From positions 186,001-250,000 of the forward strand of contig NZ_JAMXLB010000001.1 of the NCBI RefSeq assembly GCF_024054195.1: 64,000 nucleotides of DNA, given 5' to 3'. This stretch comes from Flavobacterium sp. NRK F7 (GTDB lineage Bacteria; Bacteroidota; Bacteroidia; Flavobacteriales; Flavobacteriaceae). The notes beneath the pieces were generated by a model that saw only the letters and a list, made by a program, of their open reading frames with translations, was not told where the DNA came from and did no database searches. Positions within the stretch are counted from its first letter, which is position 1. Each line of letters opens with the position of its first letter. Of this stretch, positions 21,220 through 31,264 are shown one piece after another. A program made the position numbers and the translations under genes.

Positions 21220-22477
21220 TTAACAAAGACAATTGGGAACTAAATTGTTTTTCAAACTTACTTTTTGTTCCATTTAAAATGACATTTTTTAAATGCAAAC
21301 TATCTAAAAATTGCAAATGCTTATTAGAATGAGCCACACTAATAAAATATTTGGCGCGATTGGTAGCGACTCCCATTTTTTTTATATGTTCCAATGTTAA
21401 CTGCTGAAAGCGTCTACCCTGCACAATTTTATAAGCCGATTTTACTCCAATTCCAGGCACACGCAAAATCATTTCAAGAGAATCATACTGAATATTAACT
21501 GGAAATTGATGAATATTTCGCAGTGCCCATCCTAATTTTGGATCCACTTCTAAGTCAAGAAAAGGCTGGTTTTGATTGACTATTTCGTCCGCTTTAAAAC
21601 CGTAAAATCGCATCAACCAATCCGCTTGATACAAACGATTTTCTCTTACCATTGGAACCTCTGTACCTAAAGCAGGTAATCGAGAGTCATTGGACACAGG
21701 AACATAACCCGAGTAATACACTCTTTTTAAATTAAAGTTATTGTAAAAATGATCAGCCACTTTTATAATTTGAAAATCAGTCTCTTTTGTAGCACCAACA
21801 ATTAATTGCGAACTTTGCCCCGCAGGAGCAAATTTAGGTGTCGATTTGAATTTCTTTTTTTCGTCTTTATAGACCATAATCTCATTTTTCACAAACCCCA
21901 TAGGTTGAATCATCTGTTGATGATTTTTATCAGGTGCTAATAATTTCAAACCAGACTCAGTTGGAATTTCCAAATTCACACTCAATCTATCGGCATACCA
22001 ACCTGCTTCGCGCATTAATTCGTCACTTGCTCCTGGAATAGTTTTTAAATGGATGTAGCCATTGAAATTATGCTCCAATCGTAACTTTTTTGCCACACGA
22101 ACCAAACGTTCCATAGTATAATCGGCATCTTTAAAAATTCCCGAACTTAAAAAGAGTCCTTCAATATAATTTCTTCTGTAAAAATTAAGGGTTAAATCCA
22201 CCACTTCTTCTACTGTAAAAGCGGCTCTTTTAATGTCATTACTTTTTCGAGTCACACAATAGGCACAATCGTAAATACAAAAATTAGTTAAGAGAATTTT
22301 CAACAAAGAAACACATCTTCCATCTTCGGTATAGGTATGACAAATTCCAGATGCTGAAGAATTTCCCAACCCTTTCCCTTTATTTTTTCTATTTCCACCA
22401 CTAGAAGAACAAGAAACATCATACTTGGCGGCATCTGCTAAAATTTCTAACTTCTCTTTAATTCGATCGTAATTCAC
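21197..22477 (-). CDS. putative DNA modification/repair radical SAM protein (TIGR03916-type)
   Basis: The protein has about 426 residues counted from GTG 22477. It has the radical SAM cluster motif CIYDCAYC preceded by KILLTNFC, and it carries the conserved N-terminal segment LADAAKYDVSCSSSGG plus SASGICHTYTEDGRCVSLL. The C-terminal part carries a helix-hairpin-helix-like ILRVPGIGVKSAYKIV, suggesting nucleic-acid binding. The longer frame from TTG 22546 adds a hydrophobic stretch foreign to the family. GTG 22477 gives the conserved VNYDRIKEKLE start. It is upstream of its DUF4130-type partner. The reaction is unknown. Confidence 0.8.
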   Translation of the reverse strand: MNYDRIKEKLEILADAAKYDVSCSSSGGNRKNKGKGLGNSSASGICHTYTEDGRCVSLLKILLTNFCIYDCAYCVTRKSNDIKRAAFTVEEVVDLTLNFYRRNYIEGLFLSSGIFKDADYTMERLVRVAKKLRLEHNFNGYIHLKTIPGASDELMREAGWYADRLSVNLEIPTESGLKLLAPDKNHQQMIQPMGFVKNEIMVYKDEKKKFKSTPKFAPAGQSSQLIVGATKETDFQIIKVADHFYNNFNLKRVYYSGYVPVSNDSRLPALGTEVPMVRENRLYQADWLMRFYGFKADEIVNQNQPFLDLEVDPKLGWALRNIHQFPVNIQYDSLEMILRVPGIGVKSAYKIVQGRRFQQLTLEHIKKMGVATNRAKYFISVAHSNKHLQFLDSLHLKNVILNGTKSKFEKQFSSQLSLLNDVSFIR

Positions 22478-22595
22478 TCTACTGTTTATAAGATTATTTT
22501 CGTATAAAAGTAAGAAAAAAATACCTGTTAAAAAAGAAAATAACAAACTTTAGCATTTGTTTAAGCATATATATAATCTGCTAATAATACATCGA

Positions 22596-22621
22596 TTGTT
22601 AAAAAGTTTAATTTATATTTG
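22596..22621 (+). promoter_or_regulatory. candidate promoter of lepA
   Basis: TTG (22596-22598) is followed by 15 bases and then TATATTTG (22614-22621). The -7 box is a perfect match to TAnnTTTG. The spacer is 2 bases below the usual range. Confidence 0.45.
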
Positions 22622-22670
22622 CAGATTAAATACAGCAATGTATTTTTAGGAAATTTGATAGAATCAGAAG

Positions 22671-24467
22671 ATGAAGAACATTAGAAATTTTTGCATTATT
22701 GCGCACATTGACCATGGTAAAAGTACTTTGGCAGACAGATTATTAAGTGCTACACAAACTGTCTCAGCCCGAGAAGAAAAAGCGCAATTGTTAGACAATA
22801 TGGATCTAGAGCGTGAGCGTGGAATTACCATTAAAAGTCATGCCATTCAAATGAATTATAGACATAACGGAGAAGATTATATTTTAAATTTGATTGACAC
22901 TCCAGGACATGTAGATTTTTCGTACGAAGTATCTCGTTCAATTGCAGCTTGTGAAGGTGCCTTATTAATTGTAGATGCCGCACAAAGTATACAAGCGCAA
23001 ACCATTTCTAATTTATATTTGGCATTAGAGAATGATTTGGAAATTATTCCTGTTTTAAATAAAGTAGATTTACCGAGTGCCAACCCAGAAGAAGTAAGTG
23101 ACGATATTATTGATTTACTAGGCTGTAAACTAGAAGATATTATTCATGCGTCTGGAAAAACAGGTTTTGGAGTGGATAAAATTCTTGAAGCGATTGTAGA
23201 AAAAGTTCCAGCACCAAAAGGCAATGTAGATGAATCACTTCAGGCTTTAATTTTTGACTCACATTACAATCCTTTTAGAGGAATTGAAGTTATTTTCCGG
23301 GTAGTGAATGGAGAAATTAAAAAGGGACAAAAAATTAAGTTCATGGCCACTGGCAAAGAGTATTTTGCTGATGAAGTAGGAACTTTAAAATTGAATCAGG
23401 TTCCCAAAGATAAAATTTCAACAGGTGATGTAGGCTATTTGATTTCTGGAATTAAAGAAGCGAAAGAAGTAAAAGTAGGTGATACTATTACAGATGCAAA
23501 AGAACCTACCACCAACATGATTACAGGTTTTGAAAACGTAAAACCAATGGTATTTGCCGGAATTTATCCTGTAGATACGGAAGATTTTGAAGATTTACGT
23601 GCTTCAATGGAAAAACTACAGTTAAATGATGCTTCTTTAGTTTTCGCTGCGGAAAGTTCAGCTGCCTTAGGGTTTGGTTTCCGTTGTGGTTTCTTAGGAA
23701 TGTTACACTTAGAAATCATTCAAGAGCGTTTAGAGCGTGAATTTGATATGACCGTAATTACGACCGTTCCAAACGTTTCGTATTTAGCATACACCAAAAA
23801 AGAACCTGAAACCGCTATTATTGTTAACAACCCCTCTGATTTACCAGAACCATCTAAGTTAGACCGTGTAGAAGAACCTTACATTAAAGCAACAATCATT
23901 ACAAAATCTGACTTTGTGGGCAACGTAATGAGTTTATGTATTGAAAAAAGAGGGATTATAACCAATCAGACTTATTTAACCACTGAAAGAGTAGAATTAA
24001 ATTTCGATATGCCTTTAGCAGAAATTGTATTTGATTTTTATGATCGTCTAAAAACAGTTTCTAAAGGGTATGCTTCTTTTGATTATCACCCAATTGGAAT
24101 GCGAACTTCAAAATTAGTGAAGTTAGATGTTCTTTTAAATGCACAATCAGTAGATGCTTTATCTGCATTGATACATGAGGATAATGCCTATAACATTGGT
24201 AAAAAAATGTGTGAAAAATTACGCGAATTAATCCCAAGACAACAATTTGACATTCCAATTCAAGCAGCAATTGGAGCTAAAATTATTGCTCGTGAAACCA
24301 TAAAAGCACTTCGAAAAGATGTTACAGCAAAATGTTATGGCGGTGATATTTCTCGTAAAAGAAAATTATTAGAAAAACAGAAAAAAGGTAAAAAACGTAT
24401 GCGTCAAGTAGGTAATGTTGAAATTCCTCAAGAAGCATTTATGGCCGTTTTAAAATTAAATGATTAA
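22671..24467 (+). CDS. lepA: elongation factor 4 (LepA GTPase)
   Basis: This translational GTPase back-translocates stalled ribosomes or assists ribosome biogenesis. The 598-residue protein has AHIDHGKST (G1), DTPGHVDF (G3) and NKVDLP (G4) motifs, EF-G-like domains II, III and V, and the LepA-specific C-terminal domain with [24 protein letters not shown]. Its length equals the family norm. It is transcribed alone and ends at a hairpin that also faces the opposing small membrane gene. Confidence 0.97.
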   Translation: MKNIRNFCIIAHIDHGKSTLADRLLSATQTVSAREEKAQLLDNMDLERERGITIKSHAIQMNYRHNGEDYILNLIDTPGHVDFSYEVSRSIAACEGALLIVDAAQSIQAQTISNLYLALENDLEIIPVLNKVDLPSANPEEVSDDIIDLLGCKLEDIIHASGKTGFGVDKILEAIVEKVPAPKGNVDESLQALIFDSHYNPFRGIEVIFRVVNGEIKKGQKIKFMATGKEYFADEVGTLKLNQVPKDKISTGDVGYLISGIKEAKEVKVGDTITDAKEPTTNMITGFENVKPMVFAGIYPVDTEDFEDLRASMEKLQLNDASLVFAAESSAALGFGFRCGFLGMLHLEIIQERLEREFDMTVITTVPNVSYLAYTKKEPETAIIVNNPSDLPEPSKLDRVEEPYIKATIITKSDFVGNVMSLCIEKRGIITNQTYLTTERVELNFDMPLAEIVFDFYDRLKTVSKGYASFDYHPIGMRTSKLVKLDVLLNAQSVDALSALIHEDNAYNIGKKMCEKLRELIPRQQFDIPIQAAIGAKIIARETIKALRKDVTAKCYGGDISRKRKLLEKQKKGKKRMRQVGNVEIPQEAFMAVLKLND

Positions 24468-24491
24468 GCCTTAATCTTTAAAAGTATAGTA

Positions 24492-24524
24492 AAAACCAAT
24501 AAGTAATGTTATTGGTTTTTTTTA
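24492..24524. terminator. terminator between lepA and the opposing operon
   Basis: Arms AAAAACCAATA (24492-24502) and TATTGGTTTTT (24511-24521) with an eight-base loop and T/A flanks. It overlaps the 3' end of the opposing gene by a few bases. Confidence 0.75.
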
Positions 24525-24722
24525 TACCATCATGCTTCCGCAAATACCAAGACCAACCAGTAAATATATACCCGATAATATATATAAAATTTTAGCTGCT
24601 TTAGGATTATTCTTACGAATAATAAACCCTAAAATACTTATTACAATGGGAGGACCAATCATTATAATAACAATTAACAATATCAAACCTCCTAAATCCA
24701 TATTTCCTTCTAATGCAATCAT
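24522..24722 (-). CDS. small two-helix membrane protein, third gene of the Lgt-like/radical SAM operon
   Basis: The 66-residue protein (or 59 residues from ATG 24701, MDLGGLILL) has two predicted membrane helices. They are about residues 10-33 (GGLILLIVIIMIGPPIVISILGF) and 42-64 (AAKILYILSGIYLLVGLGI), separated by a basic loop RKNNPKAAK. It follows the radical SAM gene by 3 bases, so it is almost certainly the last cistron of the same operon. I recognise no family. Its role could be a subunit or chaperone of the membrane-associated enzymes upstream. Confidence 0.6.
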   Translation of the reverse strand: MIALEGNMDLGGLILLIVIIMIGPPIVISILGFIIRKNNPKAAKILYILSGIYLLVGLGICGSMMV

Positions 24723-24725
24723 ATT

Positions 24726-26123
24726 TTAAAATTTTATTTCATTTCTCAACACTTTTAAACGGGCTTTCTTATCGTCCCTATAAAACAAATTCATCGTTTC
24801 AAAAGGAATAATTTTGTAGTCCTTATCCACAATATGAACACACGATTTTTTAATGGCTCGAACATCAAAATTATAGGCATCAATAAATTGCATGATAATA
24901 ATCCTAAAAAGGTTGTCATACCCTAAATGAGGCGCATCAATATGAGGTAAACAACATAAGATTGATTTTAAATTTTCTTCTGCTACTTCAACCGAATTTC
25001 CGGTACTAAACAAATCAATCATTTTCCCTTTTAATTGTTCGTCCTGTTCATAGATAATCGTATTTTTACTATTATCAAGCAAATCATTTGGATTAATATA
25101 TCGTGTTAAAGGAAATACTTCACCTGCTAACTTTAAAGCATAACCCATAACCAAAGCATCAGGATTACAAGGCACTGGCAACAAATCATCTGGATTAAAA
25201 ATAGCCGTTTGCTCTAGAATTTTCCTTCTTACTTCTGTCAAAGTCATTCGGTCAGTTTCAGGATTAAAATTTTGCAACCTTCCTGCTATTTGCGTGGGTT
25301 GAAAAGTTACTCCTCTAACACATTTTTGTAGGAGCGCATAATCTATTATTTTTCCAATTTCATGATCATTCAAGCCTTTTTGTAAGGTTACCACTAAAGT
25401 AGTTGACAAATTCACCTCATTTAAGTTGGCAATAGCCTGTTTTCTTATCTCACTTAAATGTGCTCCTCTTAATTCCTTCAATATATCATCTTCAAAAGAG
25501 TCAAATTGCAAATAAATTTCAAAATCTGGTGTATATTTTTTCAATTCGTTTACAAAATCTTTATCCTTTGCAATTTTAATTCCATTGGTATTCAGCATCA
25601 AATGGCGAATAGGCAATGATTTTGCATAACTTAAAATTTCAAAAAAATCAGGATGTTCAGTAGGCTCACCACCACTTAGTTGCACCACATCAGGTTCTTT
25701 TTCATTTCGAACAATAGTATCCAACATCTTTTTTACCTCATCTAAGGTTCGATGTCTTCCATAGAAAGGAGAAGAACCAGCATAGCAAGTAGGACACGTT
25801 AAATTACAACGATCTGTAATTTCAATAACGGTTAAACAAGAGTGTTGTTCATGATCTGGGCATAATCCACAATCATAAGGACAGCCATAATCTGTTTTCG
25901 TATTGAATTTATAAGGTGTTTCAGAAGGTTTGTTATAATTTCTACTATTTTTATAGTAAGCTATATCATCAGCAATTAACACTTTTGAATTCCCATGTTC
26001 TGGACATCGCTTCAACATGTAAACCTTATCGTCTTCAAAAACAATTTTAGCATCAATACGCTTTAAGCATTTGGGACACAAACTTAAGGTATAATCGTAA
26101 TACGTATAATTTCTAACAGGCAT
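24726..26123 (-). CDS. radical SAM protein of the MJ0619/Tes (tetraether lipid synthase)-like family
   Basis: The 465-residue enzyme is counted from ATG 26123 (MPVRNYTYYDY); a GTG start at 26174 is possible but less likely. The radical SAM cluster is CNLTCPTC (Cys106, 110, 113). Extra metal-binding Cys lie at 16, 19 (CPKC), 40 (CPEHG), 81, 85, 88 (CPYDCGLC) and 96. This is the pattern of the MJ0619/Tes group, whose archaeal members couple lipid alkyl chains. The C-terminal half carries further Cys including ILCCLPHIDAP. No signal peptide. It overlaps the Lgt-like gene by 11 bases. The substrate here is unknown. Confidence 0.75.
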   Translation of the reverse strand: MPVRNYTYYDYTLSLCPKCLKRIDAKIVFEDDKVYMLKRCPEHGNSKVLIADDIAYYKNSRNYNKPSETPYKFNTKTDYGCPYDCGLCPDHEQHSCLTVIEITDRCNLTCPTCYAGSSPFYGRHRTLDEVKKMLDTIVRNEKEPDVVQLSGGEPTEHPDFFEILSYAKSLPIRHLMLNTNGIKIAKDKDFVNELKKYTPDFEIYLQFDSFEDDILKELRGAHLSEIRKQAIANLNEVNLSTTLVVTLQKGLNDHEIGKIIDYALLQKCVRGVTFQPTQIAGRLQNFNPETDRMTLTEVRRKILEQTAIFNPDDLLPVPCNPDALVMGYALKLAGEVFPLTRYINPNDLLDNSKNTIIYEQDEQLKGKMIDLFSTGNSVEVAEENLKSILCCLPHIDAPHLGYDNLFRIIIMQFIDAYNFDVRAIKKSCVHIVDKDYKIIPFETMNLFYRDDKKARLKVLRNEIKF

Positions 26124-26853
26124 TTTTGAATAGATTAAAAATGGTTTTATAATAGTACAACCCACAAATGACACATAAAATTTGAATGGTACTCAAATGA
26201 CAAATAAAAAATGTATTCGGTTTTAAAAATTCAATAAAAAAGCGAAATGTAAAATAGCCAATCATAAAATATTGAAACAACAAACCATTTTCTTTGACTT
26301 TGCTTTTTATTTTCCATAAAAATAAAAATAAAATGAATAGAAAAAACAATTCATACAAAGCAATCGGATGTCTTTTTAAACCATCACCTAAATTCATTCC
26401 TAAAAAAAAAGTAGTAATTTTACCGTAAGTAAACTCATTAATTCCAGACAAAAAACAACCAATTCTTCCAATGAAAATCCCTAAAATTAGAGGAAACACA
26501 AATAAATCTCCAGAAGAATGTTTTTCGCCAATTATTTTCTTTGCTATTTCTACTCCAAGTAATCCGCCAAATAGTCCGCCCATAATGGTTTTGGCATTCA
26601 TGACCTGAATCCATTGTAACGGTTCAGTAGGAAAAATTGGATTTTCCAAAAAACCGATAATTCTTGAGCCTAAAAATGCACCTAAAATAGCCCCCAGTAG
26701 AATAGACAGCCGATTTGCATTGGAAATACAATCCAAAGCATTTTTTCTAAGGTAGAGATAGTATCTAAATCCTAGAAAGAAAGCAAGGTATTCCAAAACA
26801 AGATGAATATTAATTTGGTAACCAAACCAAATAGGATTATAAGGAATAGACAT
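26113..26853 (-). CDS. Lgt-like (prolipoprotein diacylglyceryl transferase family) membrane protein, divergent
   Basis: The 246-residue integral membrane protein has seven predicted helices and an Lgt-like plan, with GGLFGGLL, GRIGCFLSG (compare GRIGNFING in Lgt), HPIALYE (compare HPSQLYE) and a late RFFIEFLKPN segment. The HGGL motif of canonical Lgt reads MGGL here, so the conserved His is missing. The essential Arg of GRIG is kept. It is therefore probably not the housekeeping Lgt but a paralogue acting on a phosphatidylglycerol-type lipid. It is the first cistron of a three-gene operon with a Tes-like radical SAM protein. Confidence 0.72.
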   Translation of the reverse strand: MSIPYNPIWFGYQINIHLVLEYLAFFLGFRYYLYLRKNALDCISNANRLSILLGAILGAFLGSRIIGFLENPIFPTEPLQWIQVMNAKTIMGGLFGGLLGVEIAKKIIGEKHSSGDLFVFPLILGIFIGRIGCFLSGINEFTYGKITTFFLGMNLGDGLKRHPIALYELFFLFILFLFLWKIKSKVKENGLLFQYFMIGYFTFRFFIEFLKPNTFFICHLSTIQILCVICGLYYYKTIFNLFKNAC

Positions 26854-27027
26854 AGAAACAATTTTATTAAATTTAGAAAAATACTACAAAAAAATAAAGT
26901 CGAAAATTAGATCTTTTTAAAATTGTTAAATTTATTAACATTTTAAGATTATTTTCTCAGCTCTATAGTCAAAAAACCGTAATTTTGTAAACTGTCAAAA
27001 TGATTTTCAAACCCCAAAGATATCATA

Positions 27028-30000
27028 ATGAAAAAACTACTAATTTTATTTTGGCTTTTGCCAATACTATCTTATTCTCAAGCCGTCACAGTGGATGACA
27101 CTGGGTTTTCTCCTAATCAATTAGTGGATTTGTTGTTAGGAAATTCCTGTACCGAAGTTTCAAATGTGTCCATTTCATCCAATCAATCAGTAGCTTATTT
27201 CAATAACAATGGTTCTGCATTTCCAATTAATGAAGGAATCATAATAAGAAGTGGGATTGCTTCTTATTCTGAAGGGATTTACACAGGAAACAATTTAGAC
27301 AGTCAAGTAAATACTTCTGGTGATGCTGGTTTACAAAACCTTGTAGCGAGCAACGGACAAAGTGGCTCCATTACTGATGTGGCATATCTCGAATTTGATT
27401 TTATTCCTTTATCTTCAAACTTTAGCTTTGATTTCTTATTTGCTTCAAATGAATACGGTCAGTGGCAATGTGCTTCTTATGATACTTTTGCTTTTTTCTT
27501 AACAGACTTAAGCACTAATACAACTACTAATTTAGCTGTTATACCATCTACAACAACTCCTGTATCGGTTCTAAACATTAGAGACCAAGCCTATAATAAC
27601 AATTGTTTTTCTTCAAATGCTACTTTATTTAGCACCTATAATGTAATCAATCCAGGAAATTCAACTGTAAACATGAGAGGTTTTACTACTGTTATGAATG
27701 CATCTTCAATAGTAACACCAAACAATGCTTACAGAATACGATTGGTTATTGGAGATTATCAAGATGCTCGTTATGATTCTGCAGTTTTCTTAGCTTCTGG
27801 AAGTTTCATTACGACTTTAGACTTAGGACCAGATGATAGTTTTTGTTACGGTGACAATAGAACGCTTACAACTGGATTAAGCGAAACAGATTACAATCAT
27901 AGTTGGACGTTGAATGGAAATCCTTTAGCAGAAACTGGCAATACCTTAACAATTTTAGAAAGCGGAGCGTATGAAGTAATAGTAACAAAACCCAATACAA
28001 ATTGTACCATTACTGACGCAATCGTTTTCTATGACTTAGCTGTCAATAATCCCAATGACCTTATCGCCTGTAATAATGGTAGTGCAACCTACAATTATGA
28101 TTTAACGCAAAACAATGAAGCCACTTTAGGTATTGATAACACACGGTATGATATCTTTTATTACAGTTCATTAGCGGAAGCTTCCTCTCACACTAATTCA
28201 ATCCCTAATACTGAAGTAACAAATTATGCAAGTGGAGGAAATGAAACCCTATATCTTGCACTATATAACGTTAACACTTCTGCATTTTGTGAAGCCGTTT
28301 ATTCCTTTGATTTATTAGTGAGTGACCCAATTATTGTGAATACAATTGACAATCTAGAAAATTGTGACACTGCTAATGGTCAAGGTCAAAATGTAAATTT
28401 AATATCACAAACATTAGCTAGTAATTCGCAGTTAGCTACAGGGTATAGTTTATCTTTCTATGCTACTCAAAATAGTGCACAATTAGGTGATACAGGGAAT
28501 TATCCAAATCCTTCTACCTACCCAATAGCGCCTGGAGCCTCTACACAAACAGTGTGGGTTAGAATCCAATCCGATACCAATTCCAATTGTTTTGCTGTAA
28601 GCAGTTTTGAAATCATTATTAATCCTTTACCGATAGTAGATACATTAGAAAACGTCATAGAATGTCATAATTATATTCTACCCCCTATTACAAATGGAAA
28701 TTATTTTTCAGGACCCAATGGAACGGGTATTCCCTATAATGCTGGTGATAGTATTGATGTTGGCGGCACCTATTATATTTTCATAGGCCCAGATACGAAT
28801 GGCTGTACCAATCAATCTAGTTTTCAAATTACTTTAATTGATGAATTTGATATTAATTTAGAACACTGTGGTCAATTTGCCATACCAAATCCTCCAGCCG
28901 GTAATTTTTACACACAAGCAGGCGGACCAAATAATGTATCTAATACTGTTATTCCCAGTGGCACACTAATTACGAGCGATCAAACGATATATTATTATGC
29001 CGAAGTAGATGGTGTTTTTTGTAGAGAAGAAGTCTTTCCATTAGTCATTCATCCTTTACCACCAGTAGATACTTTAGACGATGTAATAACTTGTACTAGT
29101 TATACTTTACAACCTCTTACCAATGGGAACTATTTCAACGCACAAGGAAATCAATTGAATGCAGGAGAATCAGTAACTTCTACGCAAGTTATTACCATAA
29201 GCAATGGCCCAGACGGTAATGGCTGTGTTAACAGTTCTTCCTTTACAATTTATATTATTAATAATATCGGAAATCAAAGTGCATGTGGAGTATATACACT
29301 TCCTAATTTGGATGCAGGAGGTTATTTCACGGGGCCTTCTGGAACTGGAGATAATATCCCTGCTCAAACTGAAATTACAGAATCACAAACGATTTATATC
29401 TATGCAAACACCAGTACAGCCCCTAACTGCACAGAAAACATGTCTTTTGAAATAACTATACTAGAAGTTCCACCAGTAGATGAACTAGGGGATGTTATTG
29501 CTTGTGATTATTACATTCTACCTGAGTTAACAGATGGAAATTATTACACAGAACCAAATGGAAATGGAACCCAATTACAAGCTGGAACAATTATTGACTT
29601 AACCTCTAATAATCCCGATCCAGGTACATTCTATATTTACACTCCTGCAAATGCATCCAATTGTGATAATCAAAGTTCGTTTACCGTTACAATTAATCCA
29701 TTACCTCCTGTAGATAATGAAGGGGAACTTTATTTTTGCAGTCCTTATTCATTAGAAGCACCAGTTTATGGAACCTATTATACAGAGCCTAATGCATCAG
29801 GAACACTAGTAACCCCAAGTATGGTCTTTGAGGAAACAAAAACCTTTTACATTTATAACATAGATACAACCACAGGTTGTTATCAAGATATTCCATTTAC
29901 GGTTTACTATAATTATATTGGTTTACCTAATTATGATAATATCTCTAGCTGTGATAGTTATACATTAGAAACATTAACTCATACACCAGCTTCACCAAAT

Positions 30001-31203
30001 AGTTATACTATAGATTATTACTCGCAACCTGGGGGTAATCCTGCAGATATTATCAATCCAAATGATTATACTATTAGCGCAACTCAAACCATTTATGTGT
30101 ATGCAAAAAATGGGGATAGATATCCTTGTACCGAAGAAAAGAGCTTTACAGTTACTATCTCAGAAACCCCAGATTTAAGTACGTATCCAATTGATTTTGC
30201 AGCATTAGACGGAAGCAATCATTGTGGTGAATTTACGTTACCTACCTTAACGCCTACTAGCTATCAAATTAATTATTACAGTCAGCCAGGTGGTGATTCT
30301 TCCAATCTAATTGATCCTAATAATTACACTTTTAGTGTGCCAGCCGCTAGTACAAGTGAAACCTTTGATATTTGGGTATATGCTCGAGCAACTAATAATG
30401 ATACTTGTAATGACGAAACGCATTTTCAGTTTACGGTTTCTCCAAGATCCGTGTTTTCTGTAGCAGACGGTATTATTTGTATTCATCCTGAAACCAATAT
30501 AGTAGAACAAACGGCAACCTTATTTGTACCTCAAGATAGTAGTCTGAATCCTTCAAATTATGCTATTGAATGGTATTTAAATGGCAACTTAATGGGTACA
30601 GGATTTCAATATATCGCTGATGCAATTGGAGTTTATGATGTAGTTCCCATCAAATTAATACCTGAAAACGCTCCTGAATGTTCGTATGATGCCACTACCG
30701 TTGAAGTAACCGCTTCTAGTGTTGCTTTAGCAGAAGTAATTGTAACAGAAGATTTCGAAGAAGTAGCTATTGCAACTGTTAACATACTAACGGGTTTTGG
30801 CAACTATGAATATCAATTAGATGGGGGTGCCTTTCAAACAAGTCCCGTATTTACCGATTTAAGTTCTGGTGATCATACTATTGTTATTAATGATTTATAT
30901 GGAAACTGTGGAGATAGTCAGGTTACCTTTACAGTTATTAAATATCCCAAATTTTTTACCCCAAATAATGACGGTTACAATGATCAATGGAACATTTATG
31001 ATTTAAAAGACACTTCTGGGACAACCATTTCTATTTTTGATCGTTATGGCAAATTAATTAAACAAATTTCACCAAACGGACCCGGCTGGGATGGAACTTA
31101 CAACGGAACACCATTACCATCAACAGATTATTGGTTTATTGTTTCGTATCAGTATAATGGGGAAGAACGCACCTACAAAGCACACTTTACAATGAAACGA
31201 TAA
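27028..31203 (+). CDS. large secreted surface protein with choice-of-anchor L domain and T9SS type B sorting domain
   Basis: The 1391-residue protein has a signal peptide (1-18, ending LSYSQA). An N-terminal domain of the choice-of-anchor L type (about 20-265, FDFLFASNEYGQW) is followed by an approximately 1000-residue array of Ig-like/adhesion repeats of about 80 residues, rich in Asn, Thr, Tyr and paired Cys. The C-terminal 90 residues form the gliding-motility-associated type B T9SS signal (FFTPNNDGYNDQWNI, IFDRYGKLI, DYWFIVSY, HFTMKR). It is exported by the type IX system and probably attached to the cell surface. The promoter candidate TAATTTTG lies at 26980-26987. Ligand unknown; adhesion is likely. 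Confidence 0.85.
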   Translation: MKKLLILFWLLPILSYSQAVTVDDTGFSPNQLVDLLLGNSCTEVSNVSISSNQSVAYFNNNGSAFPINEGIIIRSGIASYSEGIYTGNNLDSQVNTSGDAGLQNLVASNGQSGSITDVAYLEFDFIPLSSNFSFDFLFASNEYGQWQCASYDTFAFFLTDLSTNTTTNLAVIPSTTTPVSVLNIRDQAYNNNCFSSNATLFSTYNVINPGNSTVNMRGFTTVMNASSIVTPNNAYRIRLVIGDYQDARYDSAVFLASGSFITTLDLGPDDSFCYGDNRTLTTGLSETDYNHSWTLNGNPLAETGNTLTILESGAYEVIVTKPNTNCTITDAIVFYDLAVNNPNDLIACNNGSATYNYDLTQNNEATLGIDNTRYDIFYYSSLAEASSHTNSIPNTEVTNYASGGNETLYLALYNVNTSAFCEAVYSFDLLVSDPIIVNTIDNLENCDTANGQGQNVNLISQTLASNSQLATGYSLSFYATQNSAQLGDTGNYPNPSTYPIAPGASTQTVWVRIQSDTNSNCFAVSSFEIIINPLPIVDTLENVIECHNYILPPITNGNYFSGPNGTGIPYNAGDSIDVGGTYYIFIGPDTNGCTNQSSFQITLIDEFDINLEHCGQFAIPNPPAGNFYTQAGGPNNVSNTVIPSGTLITSDQTIYYYAEVDGVFCREEVFPLVIHPLPPVDTLDDVITCTSYTLQPLTNGNYFNAQGNQLNAGESVTSTQVITISNGPDGNGCVNSSSFTIYIINNIGNQSACGVYTLPNLDAGGYFTGPSGTGDNIPAQTEITESQTIYIYANTSTAPNCTENMSFEITILEVPPVDELGDVIACDYYILPELTDGNYYTEPNGNGTQLQAGTIIDLTSNNPDPGTFYIYTPANASNCDNQSSFTVTINPLPPVDNEGELYFCSPYSLEAPVYGTYYTEPNASGTLVTPSMVFEETKTFYIYNIDTTTGCYQDIPFTVYYNYIGLPNYDNISSCDSYTLETLTHTPASPNSYTIDYYSQPGGNPADIINPNDYTISATQTIYVYAKNGDRYPCTEEKSFTVTISETPDLSTYPIDFAALDGSNHCGEFTLPTLTPTSYQINYYSQPGGDSSNLIDPNNYTFSVPAASTSETFDIWVYARATNNDTCNDETHFQFTVSPRSVFSVADGIICIHPETNIVEQTATLFVPQDSSLNPSNYAIEWYLNGNLMGTGFQYIADAIGVYDVVPIKLIPENAPECSYDATTVEVTASSVALAEVIVTEDFEEVAIATVNILTGFGNYEYQLDGGAFQTSPVFTDLSSGDHTIVINDLYGNCGDSQVTFTVIKYPKFFTPNNDGYNDQWNIYDLKDTSGTTISIFDRYGKLIKQISPNGPGWDGTYNGTPLPSTDYWFIVSYQYNGEERTYKAHFTMKR

Positions 31204-31205
31204 AT

Positions 31206-31238
31206 AAAAAAGCACTTGAAGATTCAAGTGCTTTTTTT
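31206..31238. terminator. bidirectional terminator
   Basis: AAAAAGCACTTGA and TCAAGTGCTTTTT pair with a three-base loop, with A and T flanks, between two convergent genes. Confidence 0.85.
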
Positions 31239-31264
31239 ATACTATTCTCTATTTAACAATTAAT

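Noticed and set aside
22478..22546. Hydrophobic N-terminal extension of the DNA-repair radical SAM protein
   Set aside because: It would look like a membrane helix, but the family starts at the VNYDRIKEK segment, so GTG 22477 is preferred.
26113..26853. Housekeeping lipoprotein diacylglyceryl transferase (lgt)
   Set aside because: Key HGGL His is replaced by Met and it sits in a specialised operon, so a canonical lgt is expected elsewhere.
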